A DNA stretch of 64,000 bases from Lactiplantibacillus dongliensis (GTDB lineage Bacteria; Bacillota; Bacilli; Lactobacillales; Lactobacillaceae): assembly GCF_005405105.1 (NCBI RefSeq), contig NZ_BJDK01000003.1:62001-126000 (forward strand), written 5' to 3'. This document shows, in pieces, positions 9,181 to 18,093 of this stretch. Every line of letters begins with the position of its first letter. The first letter of the stretch is position 1. A program made the translations under genes and the position numbers. The notes under the pieces are model-generated. The model did no database searches, was not told the origin of the DNA, and saw nothing but the letters and a program-made list of their open reading frames with translations.

Positions 9181-9816
9181 TTATTTACTAGGTGTGGTTG
9201 GCGTCGTTGGCGTTGTCCCGGTTGGGGCATTGGCTAACGTCCAAGTTAACGTCGATTTGTATGTTCCGGCAACGTTCCCAGCTGGAATCGTTAAGGTCAC
9301 GTCGGCATTATTATGCTTCAATGAAAAGGCCCCAACCCCTTCACCAGCACCAGCGGTTAATAGTGACTTCGTATCCTCATTTACCTCGATATTCGAGACT
9401 TTTGGTAATGTTGACGCATTTGTATGATCATCCGGCGTGACTTTCCCATTTTCAAAGGCTAACACGGCCGCTTTTAGCTCCCCTTTATCGGAAGTAAAGG
9501 CTGAACGTTTGACTTGTACGTCCCAACCTTCAGCATTACCAGGGTTATGAACCCGAACATCAGCTAAGGTGCCAGTTGAATCATACTTTTTGCTAACCGT
9601 CACGTTTGTATTAGCACCAAAATCTATTTCTGGTACTTGGGTTAACTTAATATTCTTATCCGTTTCATCTTGTTTCAATTCGATTTGGGCCGTAGTTGTC
9701 TTTTGGGTATCCGTACCGTTATCTGTATCTGTTTTACCATCCGCAGCATTAGCAGCTAAGGGTAGTGCGGTCAACAATGCGACACTGGCGATAAATGTTC
9801 CGACATATTTTTTCAT
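9181..9816 (-). CDS. cscB1: CscB-like WxL domain protein (first copy)
   Basis: A 211-residue secreted WxL protein. Its signal peptide ends near ANAADG (about residue 24), and a Thr/Asp-rich spacer leads into the WxL domain. The second motif is a standard W-T-L (LTWTLANAP). The first reads W-D-V (EGWDVQVKRS), a mild departure from W-x-L. Unusually, a Thr-Pro tail (TPTTPTTPSK) follows the domain. AAGGAGC supports the ATG at 9816; an earlier frame-matched start would lie inside the upstream gene. The start overlaps the stop of the 87-residue upstream gene by one base (TAATG), so translation is probably coupled. Confidence 0.87.
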   Translation of the reverse strand: MKKYVGTFIASVALLTALPLAANAADGKTDTDNGTDTQKTTTAQIELKQDETDKNIKLTQVPEIDFGANTNVTVSKKYDSTGTLADVRVHNPGNAEGWDVQVKRSAFTSDKGELKAAVLAFENGKVTPDDHTNASTLPKVSNIEVNEDTKSLLTAGAGEGVGAFSLKHNNADVTLTIPAGNVAGTYKSTLTWTLANAPTGTTPTTPTTPSK

Positions 9817-10079
9817 TACGATTGCTCCTTTGTGTGTTGATGGCCGTTCCACCAAAATTTAATTAATAACCCGACTAGACTAATGATTAATAATGCGATG
9901 CCGCACAACACCCACTGTTGTAATTCATTCATCTGCGGCAACACCCCCGCCAATGGCCCCGGATTAATGGTGGCGCCATGGCTAGTGGCGGGCGTAACTG
10001 TAATATGATAAGTACTTTGTTGAATATCGCCTAGCTGAAGAGGGCTTAGCCAAGCGAGTCCATTAAACTGCCAATCCAT
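9816..10079 (-). CDS. cscD: Small CscD-like protein with LPQMNE and membrane helix
   Basis: An 87-residue protein and the first gene of the csc operon. The C-terminal half has LPQMNE, a long hydrophobic helix (WVLCGIALLIISLVGLLIKF) and a charged tail (HQHTKEQS), which is the layout of a sortase signal. CscD proteins are short LPxTG-like proteins of this kind. Two things are odd. The Thr that sortase attacks is replaced by Met. There is also no N-terminal signal peptide: a stop codon lies just above the longest possible start (GTG at 10097), so none is hidden upstream. It may be inserted as a single-pass membrane protein instead. The ATG at 10079 with AAAGGCG upstream is preferred. Confidence 0.65.
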   Translation of the reverse strand: MDWQFNGLAWLSPLQLGDIQQSTYHITVTPATSHGATINPGPLAGVLPQMNELQQWVLCGIALLIISLVGLLIKFWWNGHQHTKEQS

Positions 10080-10180
10080 CACAATCACGCCTTTCACTTG
10101 TTTCTACAATGACATAACATTAGCTACTGAACGGTGTTAACTCATTCTTTTAAAAACGTTTTCTCCCTTTCAGCACCAAC

Positions 10181-10210
10181 AATATAGCACGTTTTTAGAA
10201 GCACCGTCAA
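10181..10210 (-). promoter_or_regulatory. Probable csc operon promoter
   Basis: On the minus strand, TTGACG (10205-10210) and TATATT (10181-10186) are separated by 18 bases, about 100 bases before cscD. Just downstream, TAAAAACGTTTTCT (10151-10164) matches 12 of 14 positions of the CcpA cre consensus and could give glucose repression. Confidence 0.6.
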
Positions 10211-10707
10211 TTGATAATAGGGCTTAACTATCCACCCTGGAAGCCTTTCTAACAGTTTTGTTGGCAATTCCTCATATTCATAAAGTTATAAATTATCTTA
10301 TAAAACCTGTTCCAATCAGTTTAATAACAACGGTTCTCATCGGTTTCGCCAACTTCTTTTTATAAATTTATTAAGCCACTTAATTAATATTGGCCTCAAC
10401 ATTATATTAAGATTAAATTTTAATGTGAGCATTCATTAGCTATTATTTGGTGTAAGCATAACAATCTGCCATGATTTACGTGCTAAAGATATCGGTTACA
10501 TTGCTGATGCTATTAAATTAAGCAGCGATTCTACATCTGATAGGTGCGTCAATAAATGACATAACTTCAGCTAGTAACGACTAGCCCCAACTAATTTTCA
10601 TTAAAATAGTCTTTAAAAATAAAAATATTAATATTAGCGGTCATCACCCGTCAAAACCGCTATGCTATACTAGAAAATAAACCATTTAACGAAAGCAGGG
10701 ATCACAT
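10211..10707. other. AT-rich gap between csc operon and TetR gene
   Basis: About 500 bases of AT-rich DNA with no credible gene. At the right end, AGCGGT (10636-10641) and ACCGCT (10656-10661) form an inverted repeat directly before TATACT (10666-10671), the likely -10 of the TetR gene. That is a plausible operator for autorepression. Nothing else was recognised. Confidence 0.4.
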
Positions 10708-11301
10708 TTGCCAGCTAAAAAGACTTTTGATAATGATCAAGTGCTCGACCAAATCATGCGTCAGTTTTGGCAGCATGGTTATTACCACACCTCAATGGAT
10801 GAAATCGTCACGCTCAGCGGCGTTAAAAAGCAAAGCTTATACAATGCCTTTGGTGACAAGCACACGATTTATCTCAAAACGCTCCAGCACTACCATCAAT
10901 TGATGTTGGCAGCGACTACCCGTGCCATGCAGGAACTTGAACAGACCGGTGCCACGCCACTGACCGTCTTAATGATGCTCTTTACTCAAGGGCTAACTTC
11001 CGACAAGCCACAACCAACCGGCGATTTGATGGCTAATGCCGTGGCTGAATTCGCCAGTAGCGACGCCGACATTAAGCAGCTCACTGATCGTTACTACGAT
11101 GATTACTTGACCTTAATGGCCTCAACTATCCTAAAAGGCCAGGCCAATCAGACAATCATCACGACTCAATCTAGCATGAGCTTAGCGCAAGGCCTGCTTG
11201 AAGCACGGATTGGCCTTCAAACCCGTTTACGGCAAGGTAGTCATCCCGATATTGACCAGCGTCAACAAAGCTGGACCGCCTTTCTTGGCATTTCAGCCTA
11301 A
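10708..11301 (+). CDS. TetR/AcrR-family transcriptional regulator
   Basis: A 197-residue one-domain regulator. Residues 5-60 form the TetR helix-turn-helix: an MRQFWQHGYYHTSMDEI helix, VKKQSLYNAFGDK as recognition helix, and the following HTIY. The rest is the helical ligand-binding and dimerisation domain, which in this family senses small molecules. It starts with TTG, with AGCAGGG upstream. There is no obvious target next door apart from an inverted repeat at its own promoter, and the downstream genes are on the other strand. The MTSMDEI... VKKQSLY pattern is common in the subgroup that controls reductases or efflux pumps, but the inducer cannot be deduced. Confidence 0.85.
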   Translation: MPAKKTFDNDQVLDQIMRQFWQHGYYHTSMDEIVTLSGVKKQSLYNAFGDKHTIYLKTLQHYHQLMLAATTRAMQELEQTGATPLTVLMMLFTQGLTSDKPQPTGDLMANAVAEFASSDADIKQLTDRYYDDYLTLMASTILKGQANQTIITTQSSMSLAQGLLEARIGLQTRLRQGSHPDIDQRQQSWTAFLGISA

Positions 11302-11303
11302 TA

Positions 11304-11341
11304 AAAATTCCTACCCGTCACAAAACCGGTAGGAATTTTTG
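11304..11341. terminator. Bidirectional terminator
   Basis: AAAAATTCCTACC pairs with GGTAGGAATTTTT, flanked by A and T runs. It serves the convergent TetR gene and the vWA gene group. Confidence 0.85.
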
Positions 11342-11346
11342 TTTAC

Positions 11347-11646
11347 CTATAAATAAGGCTTAATTAACCACTGTTGGGCAGCGGCATTGAGTTGATTACC
11401 AAAATGCTGCCGGAGCTGTTGGACCCCCGCATAACTGGTAAAGTCGAACGTACTCTTCGCACTACCACTCGCCAACAGCGCTTTGGCAAATTGTAAATCA
11501 GCTACTGCAATCTGTTGCCGAAATGGCCGGTCCTCCTCCGCAATGATTGGCAGCCACTGGCCTTTTAACACGGCCAAGGCACGGTGATAACGCTGATCAT
11601 GCGTTAACAAGGACTGCATATCGGCCGGTTTAAGTGGTTGTGTCAT
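11347..11646 (-). CDS. Small protein of unknown function after vWA gene
   Basis: A 99-residue soluble protein with no family that I recognise. It is mostly helical in appearance, has no signal peptide or cysteine, and is rich in Ala, Gln and Leu. Its start overlaps the end of the vWA gene by 17 bases, so it is almost certainly translated together with the AAA+/vWA pair. Such a third small partner may be an adaptor or substrate of that pair, but this is inference. A GTG three bases upstream (11649) is an alternative start. Confidence 0.6.
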   Translation of the reverse strand: MTQPLKPADMQSLLTHDQRYHRALAVLKGQWLPIIAEEDRPFRQQIAVADLQFAKALLASGSAKSTFDFTSYAGVQQLRQHFGNQLNAAAQQWLIKPYL

Positions 11647-12979
11647 CACTATCGGCCCCTTTCTTTAAGGTCACGACTTGTCCGATCACTGGCTGAATGG
11701 AAAGTCGATCATGCGGATGCGCTAGTACCCAGATCACATTGGTAAAATGGTGTGCGTCAATCTCCCGTTCACCGCGACCATCCGTTAGGACCACCGCTAA
11801 GGTCGTTTGATTAGTCGCATGTTGGCGTCGTAAATCATCAAAGATACTTTGGTAGACAGTCCCGCCGCCACCTTGCCGAGTATATCGAATCTGTTGCGGC
11901 AAGTCAGCCTGATACGTTTGGCCTGGTCGTACGACTGCATCAAATGAACTAACCATAATCGTGGCCGTCATCGCCCGTGTCAACGATGCAACTTGACTCA
12001 ATAAATACTGCAAGGTAGCATCACTAATTGACCCTGAGTGATCAACGTAAACTTGCAATTGCAATTGTGTATCACTGATTTGTCCAGGAAGTTCCATCCG
12101 TGCGGGTTGGCGTCGATTGAAGCGGGCATAAGACGCTTGCTTGCCAGTCGGTAATTGGCCCAGCCCTTTCACCAACAACCGGCGCCAATCAATCGCCACA
12201 GCATGGCGCTTAATTGCCAGCTGAGCGCGCACTTGACCAGCTACTAATCCTCGCCCAGCTTCACGGGTATGCGTCCAAGCATCACGAGCCAATTGTTGTA
12301 ACCGGCTAGCGGCTAGATTTGGATTCGCCAGTTGACCAGTTGCCGCTTGCCAGCCGGCCACCGCATCAATCGGTGCCGACAGGGGTTGCGTCCCGGTACT
12401 TGTGCCTGCGTCTCCCGCTGTTTGCGGTGACTGGGATGCTGACTGACTGCTAGCTTGTCGTTGCGCTGATGATTGTAATAACTTTAAATAAACACTGGAG
12501 TCGGCTTTCACCGGTAAAGCTGCCGCTACTAACGGTTGAACCGTGGCCAAGCCGGTACTGTACTTAGGCAATCCGGTGACGTACTGGTTCACTGTTAAAT
12601 CCGTTGCCAAGGTCACGAGTTCCGGCTGATGGGCTACTCGCTGACGATAGCGTAATGGATGTTGCCAAAGGACATGCAACGCCACGTGTTTTAAGCCCGC
12701 TTGTAATTCGTCAAACCGGGTAAATGTCTGGGCTAACGGTACCGCCGCCATTGTCAACTCCAGCCGATTCGCCCGCCAAGTTAGCGCAAAAGGTACCGTT
12801 AGCTGTCGTGACGGGTGGCGAGGCAAACGGGTCAATAGTTCGCCATAAAATTGGTCGCTAGCCAGTAGGTCAATAATGGCTCGTTCAACCATCACCAGTC
12901 CGGCAGCTAAAGTCGCATCTGTCGGCGTCGTCAGCAGTTGTTGGCGCCATTCAGCGTACGCCATGGCATTATTAATCAC
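11630..12979 (-). CDS. vWA protein with degenerate metallopeptidase-like domain
   Basis: A 449-residue cytoplasmic protein. The N-terminal part (about residues 20-300) resembles DUF2201, a putative metallopeptidase domain usually paired with vWA. Where the family has an H-E-x-x-H helix, this protein reads LKHVALHVLWQHPLRY, so the catalytic Glu is absent. The C-terminal vWA_2-like domain keeps its metal-ion site: DHSGS (D-x-S-x-S), a later Thr in GGGGTVYQS and Asp in LTDGRGE. AGGAGG is spaced 8 bases from the GTG start and overlaps the stop region of the preceding AAA+ gene. MoxR-type ATPases with vWA partners act as remodelling or metal-insertion chaperones. The target here is unknown. Confidence 0.8.
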   Translation of the reverse strand: MINNAMAYAEWRQQLLTTPTDATLAAGLVMVERAIIDLLASDQFYGELLTRLPRHPSRQLTVPFALTWRANRLELTMAAVPLAQTFTRFDELQAGLKHVALHVLWQHPLRYRQRVAHQPELVTLATDLTVNQYVTGLPKYSTGLATVQPLVAAALPVKADSSVYLKLLQSSAQRQASSQSASQSPQTAGDAGTSTGTQPLSAPIDAVAGWQAATGQLANPNLAASRLQQLARDAWTHTREAGRGLVAGQVRAQLAIKRHAVAIDWRRLLVKGLGQLPTGKQASYARFNRRQPARMELPGQISDTQLQLQVYVDHSGSISDATLQYLLSQVASLTRAMTATIMVSSFDAVVRPGQTYQADLPQQIRYTRQGGGGTVYQSIFDDLRRQHATNQTTLAVVLTDGRGEREIDAHHFTNVIWVLAHPHDRLSIQPVIGQVVTLKKGADSDDTTT

Positions 12980-12991
12980 CCTAACCGCCTC

Positions 12992-14185
12992 CTATTGATT
13001 CGACCAACTGGCAACTTGTTGTAAATACTGATACAGTGCCGTGACGTACGGACTCTGCTGGGCAATATTGGCCGTGTACAGTTGCTTTAGTAAGTCCCGA
13101 TTCTGCCCTAATTGTTGCACTAAACTAAACTGACCATCCTGACCGAGCGTCTGCAATAATTGCAAGAAACGACCCGCATGTGCATCGACCGTTAAGGGAT
13201 AGGTGGTCGTTAACTGTAAGCAACTCCGTAAAACCGTACTCTTCTGTGGTTCACTCATCGCTTGGAATTGCGTCAAGAGCGCAGCCGGGACCACGGCCCC
13301 CTGCGGTTCACTAGTATACAATTGTTGCGGTGTAAGATGAATGGCTTGCTGTTCTAAGAATTGTTCAAATGCTAAGCCCAAATCAGTCCCCACATCGCCT
13401 TGAAAAACATCTAAGGCAATCATCGCTTGCGTCGCAGTCGGCAAATCCGCCAAGGCGGTTAAGTTCGTTGAGACTCGCTCCCATGCGCGCGGTGTCGCTA
13501 CTAAATCATCAACCGCATCGGCTTGGTTTAGCCGAGTCACATCTTCACTAATAAATTGTTGAACTAATGGATGAATATTCGGCTGGCCGGTCGTGGGATT
13601 GGTTTGTGCTGCCCATTGTAGCCAATCATCGGCATCGCTGGTCAACACTAACCGGACCGTCCGATCTTTAATCGCCGCATCACTAGCCACGACACCATAA
13701 GTACTAGTCTCAAAGCCCCGCATACTGGCATCCGGATTTTCAGCTAACATTAATTGAACTTGATCGGGCAAGGTCAATGTATTGATTGTCCGTTGCAAGA
13801 CCAAGTTCATCAATTCACTCTGAACCGCTTGGGTGCCACGATTAAACTCATCTAAAAACCAAATAATCGGCTGCTGCGGGTGAGTTTCAGCATAACGAAT
13901 AATTTCAATCAACGTATGCGCATAGCCAAACTGCACGTCAGCCAAGCGACCGTAATCCGCCGTTTCAATGAACGACTCACTCGTTAATGGTGGAATTGGA
14001 ATCGCTAGATCTCCTTTTTCGGCTAAACTCACTACCGTCGTAAATAATTTAGCATGCAACCGAGTCGCTACTTCTGCCACTAAAGCGGACTTACCAATAC
14101 CGGCTTCACCAACGATATTGGGCACATTGCCAGCTTTTAAAACCACCGGAACAGCCGCCAGCATTGCTTGATAAGATAATGCCAT
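12992..14185 (-). CDS. MoxR/dynein-like AAA+ ATPase
   Basis: A 397-residue AAA+ ATPase. The Walker A motif is GEAGIGKSAL (about residues 22-31), the Walker B motif is IIWFLDEFNR (about 103-112), and sensor 1 is LAENPD. A C-terminal helical region of about 150 residues follows. It belongs to the AAA_5/MoxR group that works with vWA proteins, and its partner is the next gene, 12 bases downstream. Together they probably remodel or activate another protein, powered by ATP. A ribosome site GAGGAG lies just before the ATG. A perfect parS sequence lies just before that. Confidence 0.85.
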   Translation of the reverse strand: MALSYQAMLAAVPVVLKAGNVPNIVGEAGIGKSALVAEVATRLHAKLFTTVVSLAEKGDLAIPIPPLTSESFIETADYGRLADVQFGYAHTLIEIIRYAETHPQQPIIWFLDEFNRGTQAVQSELMNLVLQRTINTLTLPDQVQLMLAENPDASMRGFETSTYGVVASDAAIKDRTVRLVLTSDADDWLQWAAQTNPTTGQPNIHPLVQQFISEDVTRLNQADAVDDLVATPRAWERVSTNLTALADLPTATQAMIALDVFQGDVGTDLGLAFEQFLEQQAIHLTPQQLYTSEPQGAVVPAALLTQFQAMSEPQKSTVLRSCLQLTTTYPLTVDAHAGRFLQLLQTLGQDGQFSLVQQLGQNRDLLKQLYTANIAQQSPYVTALYQYLQQVASWSNQ

Positions 14186-14200
14186 ATTTCTCTCCTCATT

Positions 14201-14216
14201 TGTTTCACGTGAAACA
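14201..14216. promoter_or_regulatory. parS: parS centromere site
   Basis: TGTTTCACGTGAAACA, a perfect 16-base palindrome identical to the ParB (Spo0J) binding consensus of Firmicutes. It lies in the leader of the AAA+ gene, 15 bases before its start. parS sites load ParB and SMC near the chromosome origin, so this window is probably origin-proximal. No other copy was seen in the window. Confidence 0.88.
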
Positions 14217-14238
14217 TTGATTAGTCTGAACAGTCTTG

Positions 14239-14928
14239 TTATTCAGCCAACAAGAGCTGCTTCAGCCCGTCAAAATCATCAACTTCATACGTGGGCTGAT
14301 ACCCTTCCTGATTGGCGCGATGATGCGGATTAAACCACACATTATCGAGATCAGCATGGCGCGCCCCTAAAATATCCGACTGTAGCCGATCACCAATCAT
14401 CAGTGTATTGGCCTTCGTCAGTGCTGGATGTTGCCTAAAAATCGGCGTAAAGAAACGTTCATCCGGCTTTGCATAGCCCACATCTTCAGAAATTACCACT
14501 TGTTCAAAGTACGGCGTCAGTCCCGCACCCGCTAGGCGGCTCAACTGTGTAGACTTAACCCCATTAGTCCCAACGATTAAATGAACCCCCGCTTGCTGCA
14601 ACTGCCGTAATAACTGCGGAGCCCCTTGGAGCGTATAATAATTATGATCAAGCATTTGGCTATATTGCTGTTCCAACGCGGCACCATTCACGGTTACGCC
14701 CAGTTTATTAAATGCTTGGGTAAACCGCTGTTCCAGTAATGGTTCCCGCGCGGCTCCCTGTTCAATCTGCTGCCAAACTTGAAGATTAACTCGGGTATAA
14801 GTCTCTAACCCGTGCTGAATATCAGTAATACCGCACTGTTTTAACAACTTAGTGATACTTTCAGCTTCACCCCGCGTGAAATCTAAAAGGGTATCATCCA
14901 AGTCAAAAATGGCGTATTGCTTGGCCAT
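14239..14928 (-). CDS. HAD-superfamily phosphatase, YjjG-like
   Basis: A 229-residue HAD hydrolase. Motif I is FDLDDTLLDF (residues 8-17), with the nucleophile and acid Asp residues. Motif II is IVGTNG, motif III is the Lys in GYAKPDERFF, and motif IV is MIGDRLQSD. The helical cap sits between motifs I and II (subfamily IA). Close relatives of the YjjG/YfnB type hydrolyse nucleotides or similar phosphate esters as house-cleaning enzymes; the precise substrate is uncertain. It sits 25 bases downstream of sbcC with its own AAGGAAGGTG ribosome site, so it is probably the last gene of the sbcDC transcript. Confidence 0.85.
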   Translation of the reverse strand: MAKQYAIFDLDDTLLDFTRGEAESITKLLKQCGITDIQHGLETYTRVNLQVWQQIEQGAAREPLLEQRFTQAFNKLGVTVNGAALEQQYSQMLDHNYYTLQGAPQLLRQLQQAGVHLIVGTNGVKSTQLSRLAGAGLTPYFEQVVISEDVGYAKPDERFFTPIFRQHPALTKANTLMIGDRLQSDILGARHADLDNVWFNPHHRANQEGYQPTYEVDDFDGLKQLLLAE

Positions 14929-14953
14929 TCTGTCACCTTCCTTGATTTAAACC

Positions 14954-17900
14954 TTAGTCGAATTCTAATTGATACTGCACATGACTCTCCCCATCGCCAT
15001 TCGGAATCACTTGTAATTGAGCCGGTAATTGTTCCTCTAATTCACTGACATGGCTAATAATTCCAATCATCCGCGATTGGCCCTCCACCGTCTGTAAGGC
15101 TTCCATCGCCATCGCTAAAGCATCCTCATCCAGCGATCCAAACCCTTCATCGATAAACAAAGCATCAATCTTGATGCCGCCAGCTTGATTCTGGATCACT
15201 TCTGCTAACGCCAATGCCAAGGACAACGCTGCGATAAAGCTCTCACCACCAGACAACGTATGCACACTACGAACTTTCCCGGCATTGTCATCATAGATAT
15301 TGATTTCAAGACCAGTACCGTTACGATACGTGCCGACTGCTTCATCTAGTTGGAATTGATAGCGGCCGCCAGTCAGTTGCCGCAACCGAGTATTGCCAGT
15401 TGCCAGAACCTTTTGCAAATAAGTTTGTAAGACAAAGCGTTCTAAGCTCAACTTCTGTTGGCCGCTCCCATTGGCAACCGCCGATAATTGGGCCAACTGA
15501 GCCAAGGCTGCCTGTTGGTCATGGACTTGTGTCAGAATCTGCTGCATCTGCTCGACTAGCTTCTGGTTCGCTTGCATCGTCTGCTGCAAGTGGTAATAAG
15601 CCGTTTCAGCTTGTTGCGCGACCGTTGTTGCCTCAGTGACAGCCGCCGTCAATGCCGCTACATCAGGTACTGGACGATCAGCAATCGTTTGTTTAACCGT
15701 TTCAATCCGCCCCGTTAGTTGTGACTGTTGCTGATCATACGTCTTAATGGCCGTCCGTAATGCTGGCAGTTGCTCAACAGCGGCTAGTCGGGCCGTTAAG
15801 CGGTCAAAATCAGCCGCCCCCCACCGCGTCACCATAGCCGCCGTTAAGTACTGTTGCTGGTCAATCACCATCGACTTGGCAGCCGCTAGATCTGTACCAG
15901 CAGTTTTTAACTGTGCCGTTGTGGCCGTTAATTGAGCTTCGACGGTACTTAACCGTTGTTGGGATTGCGTGTCGGCTTGTTCATAGCTATGCTGAGCCAT
16001 CGTCAACTGTTGCAAATAGGCTTCTAGAGCTTGTAGGGTCGGGTAATCTGGTGATAATTGCTGTTGCTGATCCCCCAACTTGGTTTCTAATTGGACGACG
16101 GCTTGTTGCGCCGTCGTAACTGCCGTAGCTTGTTGCTGTTGTTGGCGCTGTAACTCCGTCATCGTGGCCGTCAATTCAGCTAACGCCGTCTTAGCAGACT
16201 GCGCCGCGGCTTGCGCTTTTTGATTAGCAGCCACGTCACTATCCAGTTGAACTTGACGTTCAGTCATCTTAGTTTGTAATTGCGCTAGCGTGGTATAAGT
16301 TAGGGTTAGTTTGCTAGTAACGACCTGCTGCAACGCTGCCTCCGCCTCTGTTAACGCTTGTTGCGCCGTGGCCTGCTGCGTCTGCAAGCTTTTAAGCTGA
16401 CCTTGCAGATCAGCCAACTTAGCGGCCGCCTGATTATGCTTAGTTTGGGCCGCTTTAACAGCTGCTTCGGACACCGTTACCGTATCAGTCGGTGCCGGCG
16501 CCGGGTGTCCCAAGCTCCCACAGACTGGGCAGGGGGTGCCAGGTTGCAAATGTTGACTTAAAATCGCAATCTGTTCACTCGCCCAGTCGCTATCTACTTG
16601 TTGATACGTTGCCAAGGTTTGATCGGCTACCATTTGTTGCTGGGTCACAGCTTCTACCTGACTAGTAATCGTCGCCTGTTGTCGCTCAACTAAGCGTTGC
16701 TGCTTTTCTACTAACTTACTTTGCGTCGCCACAGCATCCAAATCGTGACGTTGCGTGGTTAGGTTGGCCTGTTGTTGCATTAATTCCGGCAACTGGTCAC
16801 TAGTAGCGCTCAACCGTTGTTGCGTCGCATCAGCTTGTTGTAACTTAACCGCTACTGCCGATTGTGCAGCTTGCGCGTCAGTCACCTTCAGTCGGGCTTG
16901 TTTTAGTGCGGCTGCGGTTTGATCGACCTGCTCATAAACAGCTTTTTGGGCAGTTAACGTCGTCATGGTCGCTTGTCGCGCTTTAGCAGTCGCTGCCTGA
17001 GCAGCGACTTGTTGAACGGCTGTTTTGGCAGCTTGCTGTTCACTGGTTAAGTGCTGTTGCCGTATCGTTAACTTATCTTGACGTGTGGTCTGCGTTTGGA
17101 CTTGTTGTTGCGCTGTTTGTAGCTGTTTAGCCACTGTTGCCAGCGTTTGCACCCATTCCAAGCCGTCAATCTGTTGGCGCTGTTGGTCAATGGCTGCCGC
17201 TTGCGTGGTTAACGCCTGTTGGTCAGCTAATAACTTGGTTAATTCTGCATGATTTTGTTGCAGTAGCTGACCACTTTGCTCAGCTGTCTGGGCTTGTTTT
17301 AAAGTGGCTTTAGCCGCTTTAAATTGACTAGCTAGTTCTTGATAGGCGGCTTGTTGGGCCTGCTGTTCAATTAACTGCTGATCGACAGCAGCTTGCGGTG
17401 CAAGCCCAGCCGCATCTTCGGCAGATAAGTCCTGCCAGGTTAGCTGCTGCTGATACGTCTGTAACTTTTGAGTGGCCACCTCATTAGCTTTTTGCTGTTG
17501 CTTTAATTGCTGTTTAAGCTGGCCGGCCCAACGACTATATAAGCTCGTCCCGAAAATATCGCGCAAAACTTTCTCTTTGTCATCACTATTCGCCATCAAG
17601 AATTGCCGAAATTGACCTTGGGGTAATAGGACAATCTGTGAAAACTGCTCACGCGTCAACTGTAGCAATTCCCGCACGTACCCCTGAACCGCATTAACCT
17701 TCGTATATTCATCGACTTCTTGATTGTCAGCGTCAAAAACGGTCAAGGTGACCGCCGCCGGTTGCTTATGAGTGCCCTCACCACGCTTCTTGGCAACAAT
17801 CTGTTCAGGTTCCCGAACAATCCGATAAGTCCGCGCCTCATGGGCAAATGTAAAGGTGACGCTGGTCGTATCCGTCATCGTCGCAAAATCAGAGCGCATC

Positions 17901-18091
17901 TGCCGGACTTCACGGTCACCACCGGAAGTCCCGCCAAATAGCGCAAAGCACATTGCATCGAAGATCGTCGTCTTCCCGGCACCAGTCTTACCACTGATCA
18001 AAAAGACGGGGAAATCATTGAACTTGGTAAAATCAATCGTTTGATGCCGATATGGACCGAAAAAGTCTAATTTTAACGTTAATGGTCGCAT
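14954..18091 (-). CDS. sbcC: Exonuclease subunit SbcC (Rad50-like)
   Basis: A 1045-residue SMC-like ATPase. It has Walker A (GKTGAGKTTIFD, about residue 34), two very long Gln/Ala-rich coiled coils, a zinc hook CPVCG between them (about residue 510), an ABC signature (LSGGES) and Walker B (IDALFIDEGFGSLDEDAL) near the end. With SbcD it forms the complex that opens DNA hairpins and trims blocked double-strand ends. The ATG at 18091 follows AGGAGG; the longer reading to 18139 would start inside sbcD. The coiled coils are unusually rich in Gln codons (CAA/CAG), which creates long antisense open frames of no significance. Confidence 0.95.
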   Translation of the reverse strand: MRPLTLKLDFFGPYRHQTIDFTKFNDFPVFLISGKTGAGKTTIFDAMCFALFGGTSGGDREVRQMRSDFATMTDTTSVTFTFAHEARTYRIVREPEQIVAKKRGEGTHKQPAAVTLTVFDADNQEVDEYTKVNAVQGYVRELLQLTREQFSQIVLLPQGQFRQFLMANSDDKEKVLRDIFGTSLYSRWAGQLKQQLKQQQKANEVATQKLQTYQQQLTWQDLSAEDAAGLAPQAAVDQQLIEQQAQQAAYQELASQFKAAKATLKQAQTAEQSGQLLQQNHAELTKLLADQQALTTQAAAIDQQRQQIDGLEWVQTLATVAKQLQTAQQQVQTQTTRQDKLTIRQQHLTSEQQAAKTAVQQVAAQAATAKARQATMTTLTAQKAVYEQVDQTAAALKQARLKVTDAQAAQSAVAVKLQQADATQQRLSATSDQLPELMQQQANLTTQRHDLDAVATQSKLVEKQQRLVERQQATITSQVEAVTQQQMVADQTLATYQQVDSDWASEQIAILSQHLQPGTPCPVCGSLGHPAPAPTDTVTVSEAAVKAAQTKHNQAAAKLADLQGQLKSLQTQQATAQQALTEAEAALQQVVTSKLTLTYTTLAQLQTKMTERQVQLDSDVAANQKAQAAAQSAKTALAELTATMTELQRQQQQQATAVTTAQQAVVQLETKLGDQQQQLSPDYPTLQALEAYLQQLTMAQHSYEQADTQSQQRLSTVEAQLTATTAQLKTAGTDLAAAKSMVIDQQQYLTAAMVTRWGAADFDRLTARLAAVEQLPALRTAIKTYDQQQSQLTGRIETVKQTIADRPVPDVAALTAAVTEATTVAQQAETAYYHLQQTMQANQKLVEQMQQILTQVHDQQAALAQLAQLSAVANGSGQQKLSLERFVLQTYLQKVLATGNTRLRQLTGGRYQFQLDEAVGTYRNGTGLEINIYDDNAGKVRSVHTLSGGESFIAALSLALALAEVIQNQAGGIKIDALFIDEGFGSLDEDALAMAMEALQTVEGQSRMIGIISHVSELEEQLPAQLQVIPNGDGESHVQYQLEFD

Positions 18092-18093
18092 CG

